A DNA stretch of 64,000 nucleotides from Haloferula helveola (lineage in GTDB: Bacteria; Verrucomicrobiota; Verrucomicrobiia; Verrucomicrobiales; Akkermansiaceae). The notes beneath the pieces were generated by a model. The model was not told where the DNA came from. It searched no databases and saw only the letters and a list, made by a program, of their open reading frames with translations. The position numbers and the translations under genes were made by a program. Where the stretch lies: the NCBI RefSeq assembly GCF_037076345.1, contig NZ_AP024702.1, positions 5,456,001-5,520,000 of the forward strand, read 5' to 3'. This document shows, one piece after another, positions 35,200-44,611 of this stretch (its first letter is position 1; each line of letters opens with the position of its first letter).

Positions 35200-38100
35200 T
35201 TCGTCATTCCTTCGAAGTACTCCTTCACCAGCAACCGGTAGTCCTCGGGTAGACCGGCCGCGCCACCGACGCCGACATCGGACTTCAGGCTGGCCTGGAT
35301 CTTCTCCCAGTCCTCGGCGCTGATCCCGAGCTTCGCCAACTCCGGCGGCACTCCGGGATCCGCTTCTTCCGGCCTCGGTCCTTCCATCGGGTCCTGACCG
35401 GGCTCCTGACCCGGCTGTCCGGGTTGCCCTGGCTGGCCCGGTTGCGAGGGCGGCCGACCCTGCATGCTCGAGCGACCGGCCTGCGCCGCTTGGGAAAGGG
35501 CCTGCGCGGCCTGAGCGGCATGCTGGGCAGCCTGTGCGGCGCTCGGACTCGATGCCGCCTGCGAGGCTTGGCTCATCGCCTCGGCCATCTCTGCGCTGCC
35601 GATCGGCGCCTGATTCGGATTCCCCTGCTGCCCTGCTGCTTCCGACGCCTGTTGCGCCAACTGCTCGGCAGCTTGATCGAGTGCCTCGGCCGTTTGCGCC
35701 ATCTGCTCCGACGCCTGACCGTGCTGGGCCGCAGCCTGGCCTTGCTGACCTTCCGCACCCTGCTGGGCGGCTGCCTGCGCCGCCTGGCTCGCTTGCTCCG
35801 ACTGCTGCTGGGCTTCACCGAGCGGGCTGCCCGACATCTCTGGAAGACTGCCGATATCCTGCGCGAGCTCGGCCGCTTCCGCTGCCGCCATTTCCTGCAA
35901 CTGCTCCAAGGCTTCGCCGACATCGCCATTGGCCAATGCCTCTGCCGCTTCCGCTACCTGCTGCTGCCGCTCCGCGAGCTCGGCCAATTCGGCGACTTGT
36001 TGAAGAGCTTCCATCGCCTCGCCGACTCCTTCCGATGTCGCCTGCTCAAGAGCCGCCTGGGCCGCGTCGGCGGTTGCCTGCTGAAGGGACTCGCCCGCCT
36101 CCGCCGCCTGCTCGGCCGCTTCGCCGATCGACTCCTCACCCGCAAGAGCCTCGCTCGCTTCCTGCGCGGCCGCTGCGGACTCCGGTAGGGTATCCGCCAG
36201 CTCACTCATCGCCTCACGGGCCTCGGCCACCTGCTCACGGGCCTTGTGGGCAATCGCAGCCTGCTCGTTGGCCAAAGCCTCGCGAACCGCTTCGGCCAGC
36301 GGACTTTGCTCAGGCTCCGGATTGGCTGCCTGCAAATGTTCGGCCGCTTCTTCCAGGTTCCCCTCAGCGAGCGCTTCGGCCGCCTCCGCCAAATGCTCCT
36401 GACGCTCGGCCATCTCCGCCAAGGCCTCACCCCGCGCCTGCTCTTCGGCGGCGGCACTGCCCTCCTCCGGTGCGCCGGAATCCGCACCTTCATTGGATGC
36501 CTGCTCTTGCGAGCCTTCCTCGCCCGCACTCTCACCTTCATTCGAAGCCTGCTCTTGCGAGCCTTCCTCGCCCGCACTTTCACCCTCATTCGAAGCCTGC
36601 TCCTGCGCGCCCTCCTCGCCCGCACTTTCACCTTCATTTGAAGCCTGCTCCTGCGCGCCCTCCTCGCCCGCACTTTCACCTTCATTTGAAGCCTGCTCCT
36701 GCGCGCCTTCTTCACCGGCAGTCTCACCTTCATTCGAAGCCTGCTCCTGCGCGCCTTCCTCGCCCGCACTCTCACCCTCATTCGAGGCCTGCTCCTGCGA
36801 CATGTCCCCTTGCTCCGAGGACGCCTCAGCTGCGGCCTCCGCTGCCTGTCTCATCTCCTCGGCCGCCTGCTTCCCGGACTCCGCCGCCTCCTTCAGATCG
36901 TTGGACGCCACTTCCTCGGCGGCTTCCTGAGCCTGCTCGGCCGCCTGCGGCAAATTCTCGGCTGCGGCACTCTGCTCCTGACCGGCCTCCGCCGCCTGTT
37001 CGCTGGCCTCCTGCGCCAACTCCGCCTGCGCCTGCGCCAACTGCTCCCGCAAGCTTTCGGCATCGGGTTTCAAAGCCTCGGCAGCCGCCTCCGCGAGTTG
37101 TTCGAGCTCCTCTTGGGCGGCCGCTTGATCGCGTGCCTGATCGGCCAGTGACTCGGATGCCTCCGCCTGAGCTTCAAGCGCCTCACTCAGCGCCTCGGGC
37201 CGCTGCTGAACCTCCTGCTGCAAGGACGCCTGCATCTGTTCCTGCTCCCGCTGCCACTCTTCGGAAGGAGCCGCCTCCGGACTCTGGGCCTGTTCCGCCG
37301 CCTGCCTGGCAAGCTCCTGCTGCTGCTGCGCGAGCTCCTCGACCTTGGCGAGATCGTCGACCTTCGGCTTGTCCTGCTCCACCGCATCCCGGACCTCCTC
37401 CATCTTCTTGATCGCCTCCTCGGCCTCTTCCTTCGCCGCATCGAGTTTCTCCTGCCTCGCCTCGCGGTCATCCTGCAACGCGACCTCCTCGAAATCCTCC
37501 TGCGCCTGCTCAACCATCTCCGATGCTTCCCGTACTTCATCCGCCTTTGCGGCATGAATCCCTTCCTCCATCCGGTCGGCCAGCTCCTCAAGTTGCTCCT
37601 TCGCCTCCGCAAGACGCTCGGCCACCTGCTCACGGATGTTGTCCACATCCGGCCGTTGCTCATTGTTCAGCAACTCTTCCCGCTTCCAATCCATCCGCTC
37701 GCGTGCCTCGCGGGTCGCCTTGATCGCCTCCTCGATCGTCTTCTTGGCATCCTCATGCTCGGCATCGAGCTCCTGCCTCGCAAGTGACTCGGCACGTTCG
37801 TTGACCCGGAGAATGATCCACTCCGACTCACCGCGGCCGGGACCTCCCAGCTCCTCGGGTCGGGCATCCGCCACTTTGACACGCACATGGATTTCACGGG
37901 CGTCGTCGAGCTTCGAGCGAAGCTCGCCGACCGACACCTTCGCGCTGCCGCGGAAACGCATCGTCTCCGGCGCACCAAACCGCTCCGGCAATTCCTGCGC
38001 CAATTCGATCCGGCCCTTGCGGCCGGCCTCCGTCTCCACCATCACGCTCGCGAGCCCGAAGTCCTCGGTGACCTCATAGCGGAAATCGATCCGTTCGTCG

Positions 38101-39335
38101 GGCCGCACCTTCAGCTCCCGTCGCGTCGGACTGAGGATTTTCACCACTGGGGCAAGATCCTCGAACGCCTTGATCTCGAAACCCAGAGCCCCGACCTCGC
38201 GCCCCAGCCGGTGCCGCAGCCAGATCGCCGCCTGCCCGCTGTCGCTCGCGGCAAGATCCCATTCAAATGCCACCCTCCCGGTCGATGCGGTCGTCTCGAC
38301 CTCTCCTTCGACCTTCTTCTCGCCATCGATCTCCAACCATGCCGACTCCACCGGAGTGTTGGTTCCGGCAACCACCCGGACTTTCGTGCCAACCACGGCT
38401 TCGACCGAACCCGCAACCGGACGCTCTTTGGGCAACAAGCCCGTGTATTCCGGATACTCGAGCCGGATGACCGGATCCACGAGGCGCGGCTGCGGCCATA
38501 CGGTCACGTTGAACGCATCGCTCTCGATCCTACCCGACCGTGCCCGGTAACGGAATGACTCGCGGGCAGGATCCAGCCGGTACACCCATACGCCGTCCAC
38601 CGGCTCCATCGGCTGCGTGAGCAGTTCTCCCCGCTCAAGCTCCATCATCAGCTCGACCTCGCTACCATCACCGTCGTACTTCGCGGAAATCTCCACGGGA
38701 TCGCCCTCGATCACCTCGATGTCACCCGGCGCCATTTCGAACTTCGCCGCGCCGACCGTTCCGGCATCGGAGAACGGAGCCACCGCACGCGCCATCAGAC
38801 GCATGGTCTCGGCGGGTCGCAGGACCAACGCCGCAATGATTACAACGAGGCAAGCCACGACCGGCCACCGCCACTTGCGGGTCGTCTTCACCGCATCGAC
38901 CTCGGCACCGGCATCCACCGCTCCCGCGTCGGTCTCCGCCGCCTCAAGCAAGGCGTCCATGAGTTCCGGCGAGACGCGTCCGTCACCGGCGAGCTCGAGC
39001 GCCGTGCTCAGGCGTTCCTCGATCTCCGGATGACGGCCTTCCAGCCAGCGCGCGATCTTGACCAGGCCGATCTTCCTCAGCAGCGGCGAGAATCCCCGCT
39101 GGGCGGCGATCAGGACGGCCACAACCCAGACGCCGAAGACGCACCAACGGGCCGCCATTGGCAACGGGGCGAAAATCAGGTCGATCGCCATCGCGACGAT
39201 CAGACCGCCCAAAAGCACACACCCGACGACCAGCAGCCCGCGGGTCAGCTGGGCCCGCCGGATGCGCGCCCGCACTCCCGCGAGGCGGCTTTCGATCCGT
39301 TGACGACTCGATCCGCTCATTTCGGTGTTACGCAT
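35196..39335 (-). CDS. Very large DUF4175-like membrane protein with coiled-coil and tandem repeats
   Basis: A 1379-aa protein. Hydrophobic segments lie near residues 30-85 (VVGCVLLGGLIVAMAIDLIF; WCVFGVWVVAVLIAAQ) and near 160-175 (VVACLVVIIAALVL). An extracytoplasmic beta-rich region (about 185-485) follows, then some 850 residues extremely rich in Glu, Ala and Gln that should form long coiled coils. Residues of about 845-948 hold seven copies of a 16-residue unit around QEQASNEGESAGEEG. The C-terminus is Gly/Pro/Gln-rich and ends in a short folded segment (YRLLVKEYFEGMTK). The family resembles DUF4175 proteins found with MoxR/BatA genes. The start at 39335 is fixed by a strong GAGGAGG. Role unknown; a stalk or spacer across the periplasm is an inference. 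Confidence 0.82.
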   Translation of the reverse strand: MRNTEMSGSSRQRIESRLAGVRARIRRAQLTRGLLVVGCVLLGGLIVAMAIDLIFAPLPMAARWCVFGVWVVAVLIAAQRGFSPLLRKIGLVKIARWLEGRHPEIEERLSTALELAGDGRVSPELMDALLEAAETDAGAVDAGAEVDAVKTTRKWRWPVVACLVVIIAALVLRPAETMRLMARAVAPFSDAGTVGAAKFEMAPGDIEVIEGDPVEISAKYDGDGSEVELMMELERGELLTQPMEPVDGVWVYRLDPARESFRYRARSGRIESDAFNVTVWPQPRLVDPVIRLEYPEYTGLLPKERPVAGSVEAVVGTKVRVVAGTNTPVESAWLEIDGEKKVEGEVETTASTGRVAFEWDLAASDSGQAAIWLRHRLGREVGALGFEIKAFEDLAPVVKILSPTRRELKVRPDERIDFRYEVTEDFGLASVMVETEAGRKGRIELAQELPERFGAPETMRFRGSAKVSVGELRSKLDDAREIHVRVKVADARPEELGGPGRGESEWIILRVNERAESLARQELDAEHEDAKKTIEEAIKATREARERMDWKREELLNNEQRPDVDNIREQVAERLAEAKEQLEELADRMEEGIHAAKADEVREASEMVEQAQEDFEEVALQDDREARQEKLDAAKEEAEEAIKKMEEVRDAVEQDKPKVDDLAKVEELAQQQQELARQAAEQAQSPEAAPSEEWQREQEQMQASLQQEVQQRPEALSEALEAQAEASESLADQARDQAAAQEELEQLAEAAAEALKPDAESLREQLAQAQAELAQEASEQAAEAGQEQSAAAENLPQAAEQAQEAAEEVASNDLKEAAESGKQAAEEMRQAAEAAAEASSEQGDMSQEQASNEGESAGEEGAQEQASNEGETAGEEGAQEQASNEGESAGEEGAQEQASNEGESAGEEGAQEQASNEGESAGEEGSQEQASNEGESAGEEGSQEQASNEGADSGAPEEGSAAAEEQARGEALAEMAERQEHLAEAAEALAEGNLEEAAEHLQAANPEPEQSPLAEAVREALANEQAAIAHKAREQVAEAREAMSELADTLPESAAAAQEASEALAGEESIGEAAEQAAEAGESLQQATADAAQAALEQATSEGVGEAMEALQQVAELAELAERQQQVAEAAEALANGDVGEALEQLQEMAAAEAAELAQDIGSLPEMSGSPLGEAQQQSEQASQAAQAAAQQGAEGQQGQAAAQHGQASEQMAQTAEALDQAAEQLAQQASEAAGQQGNPNQAPIGSAEMAEAMSQASQAASSPSAAQAAQHAAQAAQALSQAAQAGRSSMQGRPPSQPGQPGQPGQPGQEPGQDPMEGPRPEEADPGVPPELAKLGISAEDWEKIQASLKSDVGVGGAAGLPEDYRLLVKEYFEGMTK
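36491..36800. repeat. 48-bp coding minisatellite (seven units)
   Basis: Units begin at 36491, 36539, 36587, 36635, 36683, 36731 and 36779, an exact 48-bp period; the last unit is partial. Each encodes 16 residues of the Glu/Ala/Ser-rich spacer in the DUF4175-like protein. Units differ by a few bases, mainly GCG versus GAG and third-codon changes, so the frame is preserved. Confidence 0.93.
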
Positions 39336-39340
39336 GGCTT

Positions 39341-39347
39341 CCTCCTC
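39341..39347 (-). promoter_or_regulatory. Shine-Dalgarno deciding the DUF4175-like start
   Basis: On the minus strand GAGGAGG is followed by AAGCC and then ATG (39335). The sequence would otherwise be read as part of an N-terminal Met-Pro-Asn-Glu-Glu-Glu extension from 39356, so the site argues for the inner start. Confidence 0.75.
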
Positions 39348-39389
39348 ATTTGGCATTGGAACAAAAGAAATTGTCTACGGTTTCGGTCG

Positions 39390-41795
39390 TCAGGGCAATC
39401 CGCCGCCTCGCCGGAGCAGCCACTCGACCGTCAACAGGCCCGCAAACAGCGAAAGAACGACCCAGTGGTCCCAAAGCGAGGTCTCGCGGACTTCCTCCTT
39501 TTCCTCCGCTTCACCGAGGAAAAGCGCCGGCAGTTCCTTGGCGGTCTCAAGCGCGCAAACCTTGCCACCCGACAGGTCGGCCACCGTCTGCAGGAGCGGC
39601 AGGTTCAGGGTGGTGTCGGCAAGTTCCACCGGCCCGCGGGCTCCGACGACCCGAAATCCGGCGCCGAACTCCGTGACCTCATCCTCCCGCATCAGATCAT
39701 CCGCCCGGCCACCACGGATCCGGACTTCGTATTTGCCGGACTCGTCAAACGGACCCGCCTCGGCCTCGTGCAGCCCGTTCGAGCCCTCGACGGGCCGCAA
39801 GGGAACGGTCGCTACTTGCTCGCCGTCGCGCAGCACCTCAGCTTCCAGATCCTCCTCGAAGACCGGGTTCAGATCGGCATCGCGCAGCCGCACGGTCAGC
39901 CTCACTTTGTCGTCCGGGGTATAGGTGAGCTGGTCGGTGCCAAGCCGGACCCGCGCGCCGCCGGACCTCAAAGTCGGCCCCGCGCCCCAGCGGACCAGAT
40001 TGCCCCAAAACCGATGGTGATAAACGTCGCCGGATCCCACCCGCAGGCGCCACGTCCGGTCGGTCAGCAGCATGGCCACCTTGCCCTTGCCGGTCTGCCG
40101 GGTGACCAGCAATGCCTGCTCGGCCTCGCGTTCACGTCGGCGCGCCAAAGCATCGAGCCGCGCCGATAGCCCGGCCTCGCCGGCTGCGGAGTCCGAGGAG
40201 CCTTCTTCGGCATACAACAAAACCTCCGCGCCTTCCTTCACGCCACGCACCGGATGCCGCCAACGCATTTCCGGGAACCCGGCCCACAGCGCCTCGTTGC
40301 CGATCGCGCCATCGGCCTGCTGCGTCACCGGATGTCGCACCCCCGCACCGGTCATTCCGATCCGGAACGGCTCGCCGCCGGTGCTGAAGTAGGTTCGCGC
40401 GCCCCACTCGACGTCCACCGGCACAAGCCCCCTTCCGACCTCCGAGATGATTCCGTGCGGCATGTGCTCGGGCCCCGATACCATCACCAGTAGCGCTGCC
40501 CGCTCGTTCACGCAGTCCCGGATCACCCTCCACGTGTCGTCATCGATCACCTCGTCGGAGACGTCGCCAAGGATGATCACATCGAACTTCTTCCACTCCT
40601 CCGCGCTCTTCGGCAACTCGGTCGCCTGGGCTTCGCCGAACGGCCGGGATGCGGACGCCGCCACGCTGTCGTTCGACGCACCGAGAATGCCGTCCGGATG
40701 CGTCAGCACCCACTGCAGGTGCACCGACTTGTCGCGGCCGTAGAACAGGTTCCGGAGATAGCGGAATTCCCAACGCGGATGGCCATCGACGACGAGCACG
40801 TTGGTCCGCGCGTCGGTGATCGAGGTCTCGAAATCCCAGCCGTTGTTGTCGTCGAAACGCTCGCCTTCCAGCCCTTCGATCTCGACCCGGAAATCGCCGA
40901 CACCGCCCGCTTCCGGAATTTGGGCGAAGCGCACCTCTTCCCGGTGATTCTCCTGGGGAATTCTGACGTCGCGCTCCTCAAGCATCTGGCCCTCACGCAG
41001 CAGCCGGACCTTGGCGGTCTTGCCCTTGTAGCCGTCAAACTTCAGCTCGGCCGTGACCCGCATCCGGTCACCGAGATGGACTGCCTCGGGCGCCCGAACG
41101 GAAAGCACCGCGGCGTCTTTCGGAGGCTTCGGACTGCCTGTCGCGAGCACTCCGACGGGCGCATCAAGAATCCCGAAGCGACGCGCGACCTCCTCGACCC
41201 GGGCCGGCCGGTTGTGGCGGCCGTCGGTGACCAGCACCACACCGGCAAGTTCGTCGGGCGGCACTTGTTCGAGCACGGTATTCAATGCCGCGGCCAAATC
41301 GGTCGACTGGTTCCAGCCGGCATCGACTTCGGAGTCGTCGCGAACGCTCCGGGCCGCCCTCACGGTCCGGACCCGCATCAGCTCGGAAAGCTGCTCGACC
41401 AGTTCGGCATCCGCGACCGCCTGCTCACCCTGCTCGATCCGGCTCAAGGTCTCGCCGTCGTCTTTCAGGTGCATTGATGCGGAATCATCGAACACCACCA
41501 CGAGTTCCCGCTCGTTCTCGCGGGTCACGGTGCGCACCCAGGTCGGCTCGAGGAGAATCCACGCCAGCACTCCGAGCGCGGCGAGCCGCAAGGCCGTAAT
41601 CCAGCGCGCCCGCTGGGGCGAAACCGCGGCGCGTTCGTAGCGGCCGAGATCGAGGATCAGTTCGACCGCCAACGCGATGCTCAGCGCGACCGCGAGCAAC
41701 GGCCAACCCGGCGCGAGCCGGACAAACTGGCTGGCTCCGAACAGCACACCCCACGCCAGCGCGGCAACCGCAAGAAAACGCAAGACCCGCTTCAT
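39390..41795 (-). CDS. VWA-domain membrane protein (BatA/glutamine-amidotransferase-like type)
   Basis: An 801-aa protein with three N-terminal membrane helices (FLAVAALAWGVLFGASQF; LLAVALSIALAVELIL; LRLAALGVLAWILLEP). A von Willebrand A domain follows, with the metal-ion site LVVVFDDSASMHLKDD near residue 100 and LVTDGRHNRPA later. The middle part (about 330-560, NVLVVDGHPRWEFRYLRNLF) resembles the class I amidotransferase-like domain found in such proteins. A final helix (WVVLSLFAGLLTVEWLL) lies at the C-terminus. Probably two membrane-anchored ends with a large periplasmic body. The start overlaps the preceding gene (ATGA). It is a component of the MoxR/VWA operon. Confidence 0.85.
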   Translation of the reverse strand: MKRVLRFLAVAALAWGVLFGASQFVRLAPGWPLLAVALSIALAVELILDLGRYERAAVSPQRARWITALRLAALGVLAWILLEPTWVRTVTRENERELVVVFDDSASMHLKDDGETLSRIEQGEQAVADAELVEQLSELMRVRTVRAARSVRDDSEVDAGWNQSTDLAAALNTVLEQVPPDELAGVVLVTDGRHNRPARVEEVARRFGILDAPVGVLATGSPKPPKDAAVLSVRAPEAVHLGDRMRVTAELKFDGYKGKTAKVRLLREGQMLEERDVRIPQENHREEVRFAQIPEAGGVGDFRVEIEGLEGERFDDNNGWDFETSITDARTNVLVVDGHPRWEFRYLRNLFYGRDKSVHLQWVLTHPDGILGASNDSVAASASRPFGEAQATELPKSAEEWKKFDVIILGDVSDEVIDDDTWRVIRDCVNERAALLVMVSGPEHMPHGIISEVGRGLVPVDVEWGARTYFSTGGEPFRIGMTGAGVRHPVTQQADGAIGNEALWAGFPEMRWRHPVRGVKEGAEVLLYAEEGSSDSAAGEAGLSARLDALARRREREAEQALLVTRQTGKGKVAMLLTDRTWRLRVGSGDVYHHRFWGNLVRWGAGPTLRSGGARVRLGTDQLTYTPDDKVRLTVRLRDADLNPVFEEDLEAEVLRDGEQVATVPLRPVEGSNGLHEAEAGPFDESGKYEVRIRGGRADDLMREDEVTEFGAGFRVVGARGPVELADTTLNLPLLQTVADLSGGKVCALETAKELPALFLGEAEEKEEVRETSLWDHWVVLSLFAGLLTVEWLLRRGGGLP

Positions 41796-44611
41796 CGCCG
41801 GCCTCCTTCCCAAGCAGGCTGATCACCAAACTCAACCCTCACGTCCTCCGCCATCCGGCGGGACTTCGAAACCCATCGCGACAGCATGCTCTCGAGCAGG
41901 AAAAGGACAAAGGCAGCGATCGCCACAACCTTCCAAATCTCCCGCCCGAAGCCCTTGCCCTGAAGCACCCCCAGCATGTCGTCCACCGATCGGGGTTCGA
42001 CGACGACCAGCTTCGAACGCATCACCTCAAGATCATCCTTATCCATCGACTCAAACCGGCTCTCCACCTCGTCACGGACGACCGCCACCGGGAGCGTTCC
42101 TCCTTTCCAACCGTTGAGCCACGTCGCACCGATGTCCCCAACCTCCACCTCGTAGATCCCGGGCACCGCCGGACCACCGATGGCCAGTTCCTCGCCCCGG
42201 CGGCCTGCCGAAACCTTCGCCTCCCGCGCAAGACCCTCGGGGTCGATCACTTTCAGAATCTCGCCCGTCGCATCCCGAACCGGGACGAACACATTGGCCG
42301 GCACGATCTGCTCCGCCTTTCCGGGCGGCGTCCAGAAAAGCCGCACATACGCCTCGCCGGAATCCTCACGGTAGTCGGCCTTGAACTCAACCGGCACACC
42401 GGCCTCGAGCGTCACCCGCCCCAGTTCGTTCTTCCCCACACCGGCACGCATCCGGGGACCGTCACCGATCTTCAGACCGAACTCATCATCCACCTCGACG
42501 GCGAACACATAGGTCCCGCTCACCGGCGGCACCAATGTCGCCTCCCACTCGACCCGGAAGTCATCGAGCGGCAACTGCTTGCCGGCCTTCTCGTTCATCC
42601 AGCGGAAGTCGATCCCCGGATCGATCCTTTCGAGGACCGCCTTGTCGCCCCGCCTCCTGAAATACCTAGCGGAAAGCCCGCCGCCACCCTGCCCGACGAC
42701 CACGCTGGGGCTCCAGTTCGACTTGAGATTCAGCGAGATCCCGCCGCCCGCCGCCCACGTCACCAGCTCGTGAACCAACGGCACGAAGGCCCGCTTGGCC
42801 GGCAGGTTTCCGGCACGGGCGTCGAAGGCGCATGAAACCATCAAGCTACGACCTTTGCCGTAGACACGGGAACCGAGAAAGGCGTCGCCGTTCGCGAACG
42901 CAGCACCTTGGGCGGCACCATCGACCGGGTCGCCCAGCTTCCGCCACCGGCGGACCAACGCCTCGTCGAGATCGCCCGACTCCTTGAACATCTCGAGCGC
43001 CTCATGGACATAGGTCGAAGGCGCCAACCGCAAGCCGTCGACCTCCACCGACTCCTCACCCACCGGCATCGGCATCACCGGACCGGCGGCACCCCGCCAC
43101 GTGTTGTAAAACGCTCCCTCGGCACGGGGACCGGCGATCGTCACCAGCCCGGCTCCATTGGCGACCTCCGTCGCCAGGCGCTCCGCCACCGGCTTGGGCA
43201 AGCGGGCCACGTCGGCCAGCACGACCACGTCGCGCCCTTCCAGATCGTCCGCCCGCAGGCTCGCCGCCGAGATCACCTCGGGATCCATCAGATACTTGCC
43301 GCCACTCCCGCCCGCGAGTGCCTGCCCCGGAGCGAGTGCGAGCGCGGTGTAGCCCGACGCCCGCTCGAAGAAGCCGCCCGTCGGATTGCCGTCAACAATC
43401 AGGACCGGCAGCCGCTCGCGTACCGCCACGACCCGCTCAAGCCGGTCATCAGCCCCAAGATCATCCTTCGCCGCGATCCGCGCCCGGATGATCGCCGGAC
43501 CGGCTTTCGCGAACTTGTGACGGAAGCCGACCGTTTCGCTCTGCCCCGGAACCAGCAGGCCGACCGGTTGTTCTCCGGCGATCTTGCCTTCGATCTCCAG
43601 TTCCACCGGCCCAGGCGTCACGGGCTCCTCGCCGGCATTGGTGACTGTCACGAAGATGCCGACCTCGCGATCGGTGCCGACCACCGTTCGCGAGAGCTCG
43701 AAATTCCCCAGCGCGACGTTGCGATACAACTCCGGCTCTCCGAAGCTCCGCAGCAGGAGCTTCGGCTTGGCCGTCATGCCTTCCCAAGCCTCGCCGAGAC
43801 CGTCCCAGGAGCCCGGATTGTCCAGCCTCCAGCCGTGGCGTTGGTCGTCGGTGAAAACGATGATCTCCTTGGAGGCATTCAGCCCTTCGTTGAGGGCAAC
43901 CGTGGCCATCCCCAGCGCGTCGTGGGCGCGGAAGGTTCCGCCAACCGGCTTCAATCCCTCGAGCACCCCGAGCACATCGGCCCTATGGGTCAGGGGCGCG
44001 GCGGTCACCGCCTGCGGCGCCGGCCCGCCGAGAACCACGGTAAACGCCGTACCTCTCGGCGCCTCATTGACCAGATCCCTTGCTTCGGACACAGCCCTTT
44101 CGAAGATCGTCCTGCCGCCTGCATCGGCAATCGTCATCGAGTCGGAAGCATCGATCACCAAAGCCACGTCACGCCGACCGCTGGCCTCGAAGCGCTTCAG
44201 GTTGAGCTGCTTTTCCAGCCAGATCATCCCCGCCACCGCGAGCAAGAGCAGCATCGCCCCGCCGCGGATCAGCCAGCGCCACTTGGCATTGGAGAGCACG
44301 AACGAGCCGCCGAAGAGCGCGATCCCGAGCAGGCTGGCCGGCAAGACGAACATCCACGGCACGCTCGAGTCCGGCGGCACGAACGGCCGGGCCACCGCAA
44401 GGGCGACCAGTGCGAGGAGCAGGCAACGCGCCGCCATCAGGAGCAGGTCCTCCCACTCCATCTTGCGACGCCGCACGACGAGCGTGTCGAAAAGGAAACG
44501 CATCGCGCCCCAGTCGATCGGCTTCGCCGCCTGCTTGCGCACGAGGTGGATCAGGATGGGAATCCCCACCCCCGCCAACCCGGCCAGCAACCATGCGTTC
44601 AGAAACAGCAT
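41792..44611 (-). CDS. BatA-type VWA membrane protein with embedded PA14-like domain
   Basis: A 939-aa protein. The N-terminal BatA domain has helices WLLAGLAGVGIPILIHLV and LLLMAARCLLLALVALAV. A VWA domain follows, with metal site ALVIDASDSMTIADAGG near residue 154. An amidotransferase-like region comes next (VLIVDGNPTGGFFERASG near 390). A PA14-like beta-barrel covers about 650-775 (SARYFRRRGDKAVLER; VSGTYVFAVEVDDEFGLKI), a carbohydrate- or ligand-binding fold. It ends with helix VVAIAAFVLFLLESML. PA14 inside a BatA/VWA protein suggests recognition of an envelope polymer. It starts immediately after the DUF58 stop and overlaps the next gene by 4 bp. Confidence 0.87.
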   Translation of the reverse strand: MLFLNAWLLAGLAGVGIPILIHLVRKQAAKPIDWGAMRFLFDTLVVRRRKMEWEDLLLMAARCLLLALVALAVARPFVPPDSSVPWMFVLPASLLGIALFGGSFVLSNAKWRWLIRGGAMLLLLAVAGMIWLEKQLNLKRFEASGRRDVALVIDASDSMTIADAGGRTIFERAVSEARDLVNEAPRGTAFTVVLGGPAPQAVTAAPLTHRADVLGVLEGLKPVGGTFRAHDALGMATVALNEGLNASKEIIVFTDDQRHGWRLDNPGSWDGLGEAWEGMTAKPKLLLRSFGEPELYRNVALGNFELSRTVVGTDREVGIFVTVTNAGEEPVTPGPVELEIEGKIAGEQPVGLLVPGQSETVGFRHKFAKAGPAIIRARIAAKDDLGADDRLERVVAVRERLPVLIVDGNPTGGFFERASGYTALALAPGQALAGGSGGKYLMDPEVISAASLRADDLEGRDVVVLADVARLPKPVAERLATEVANGAGLVTIAGPRAEGAFYNTWRGAAGPVMPMPVGEESVEVDGLRLAPSTYVHEALEMFKESGDLDEALVRRWRKLGDPVDGAAQGAAFANGDAFLGSRVYGKGRSLMVSCAFDARAGNLPAKRAFVPLVHELVTWAAGGGISLNLKSNWSPSVVVGQGGGGLSARYFRRRGDKAVLERIDPGIDFRWMNEKAGKQLPLDDFRVEWEATLVPPVSGTYVFAVEVDDEFGLKIGDGPRMRAGVGKNELGRVTLEAGVPVEFKADYREDSGEAYVRLFWTPPGKAEQIVPANVFVPVRDATGEILKVIDPEGLAREAKVSAGRRGEELAIGGPAVPGIYEVEVGDIGATWLNGWKGGTLPVAVVRDEVESRFESMDKDDLEVMRSKLVVVEPRSVDDMLGVLQGKGFGREIWKVVAIAAFVLFLLESMLSRWVSKSRRMAEDVRVEFGDQPAWEGGRR

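Noticed and set aside
36491-36800. Regularly spaced repeats that could suggest a CRISPR array
   Set aside because: The units are contiguous 48-bp tandem copies with no unique spacers and are in frame within a coding sequence.
35534-37411. 625-codon Pro/Arg-rich open frame on the + strand
   Set aside because: It mirrors the Ala/Glu/Gln-rich coiled-coil gene on the minus strand, and the 48-bp repeats explain its periodicity.
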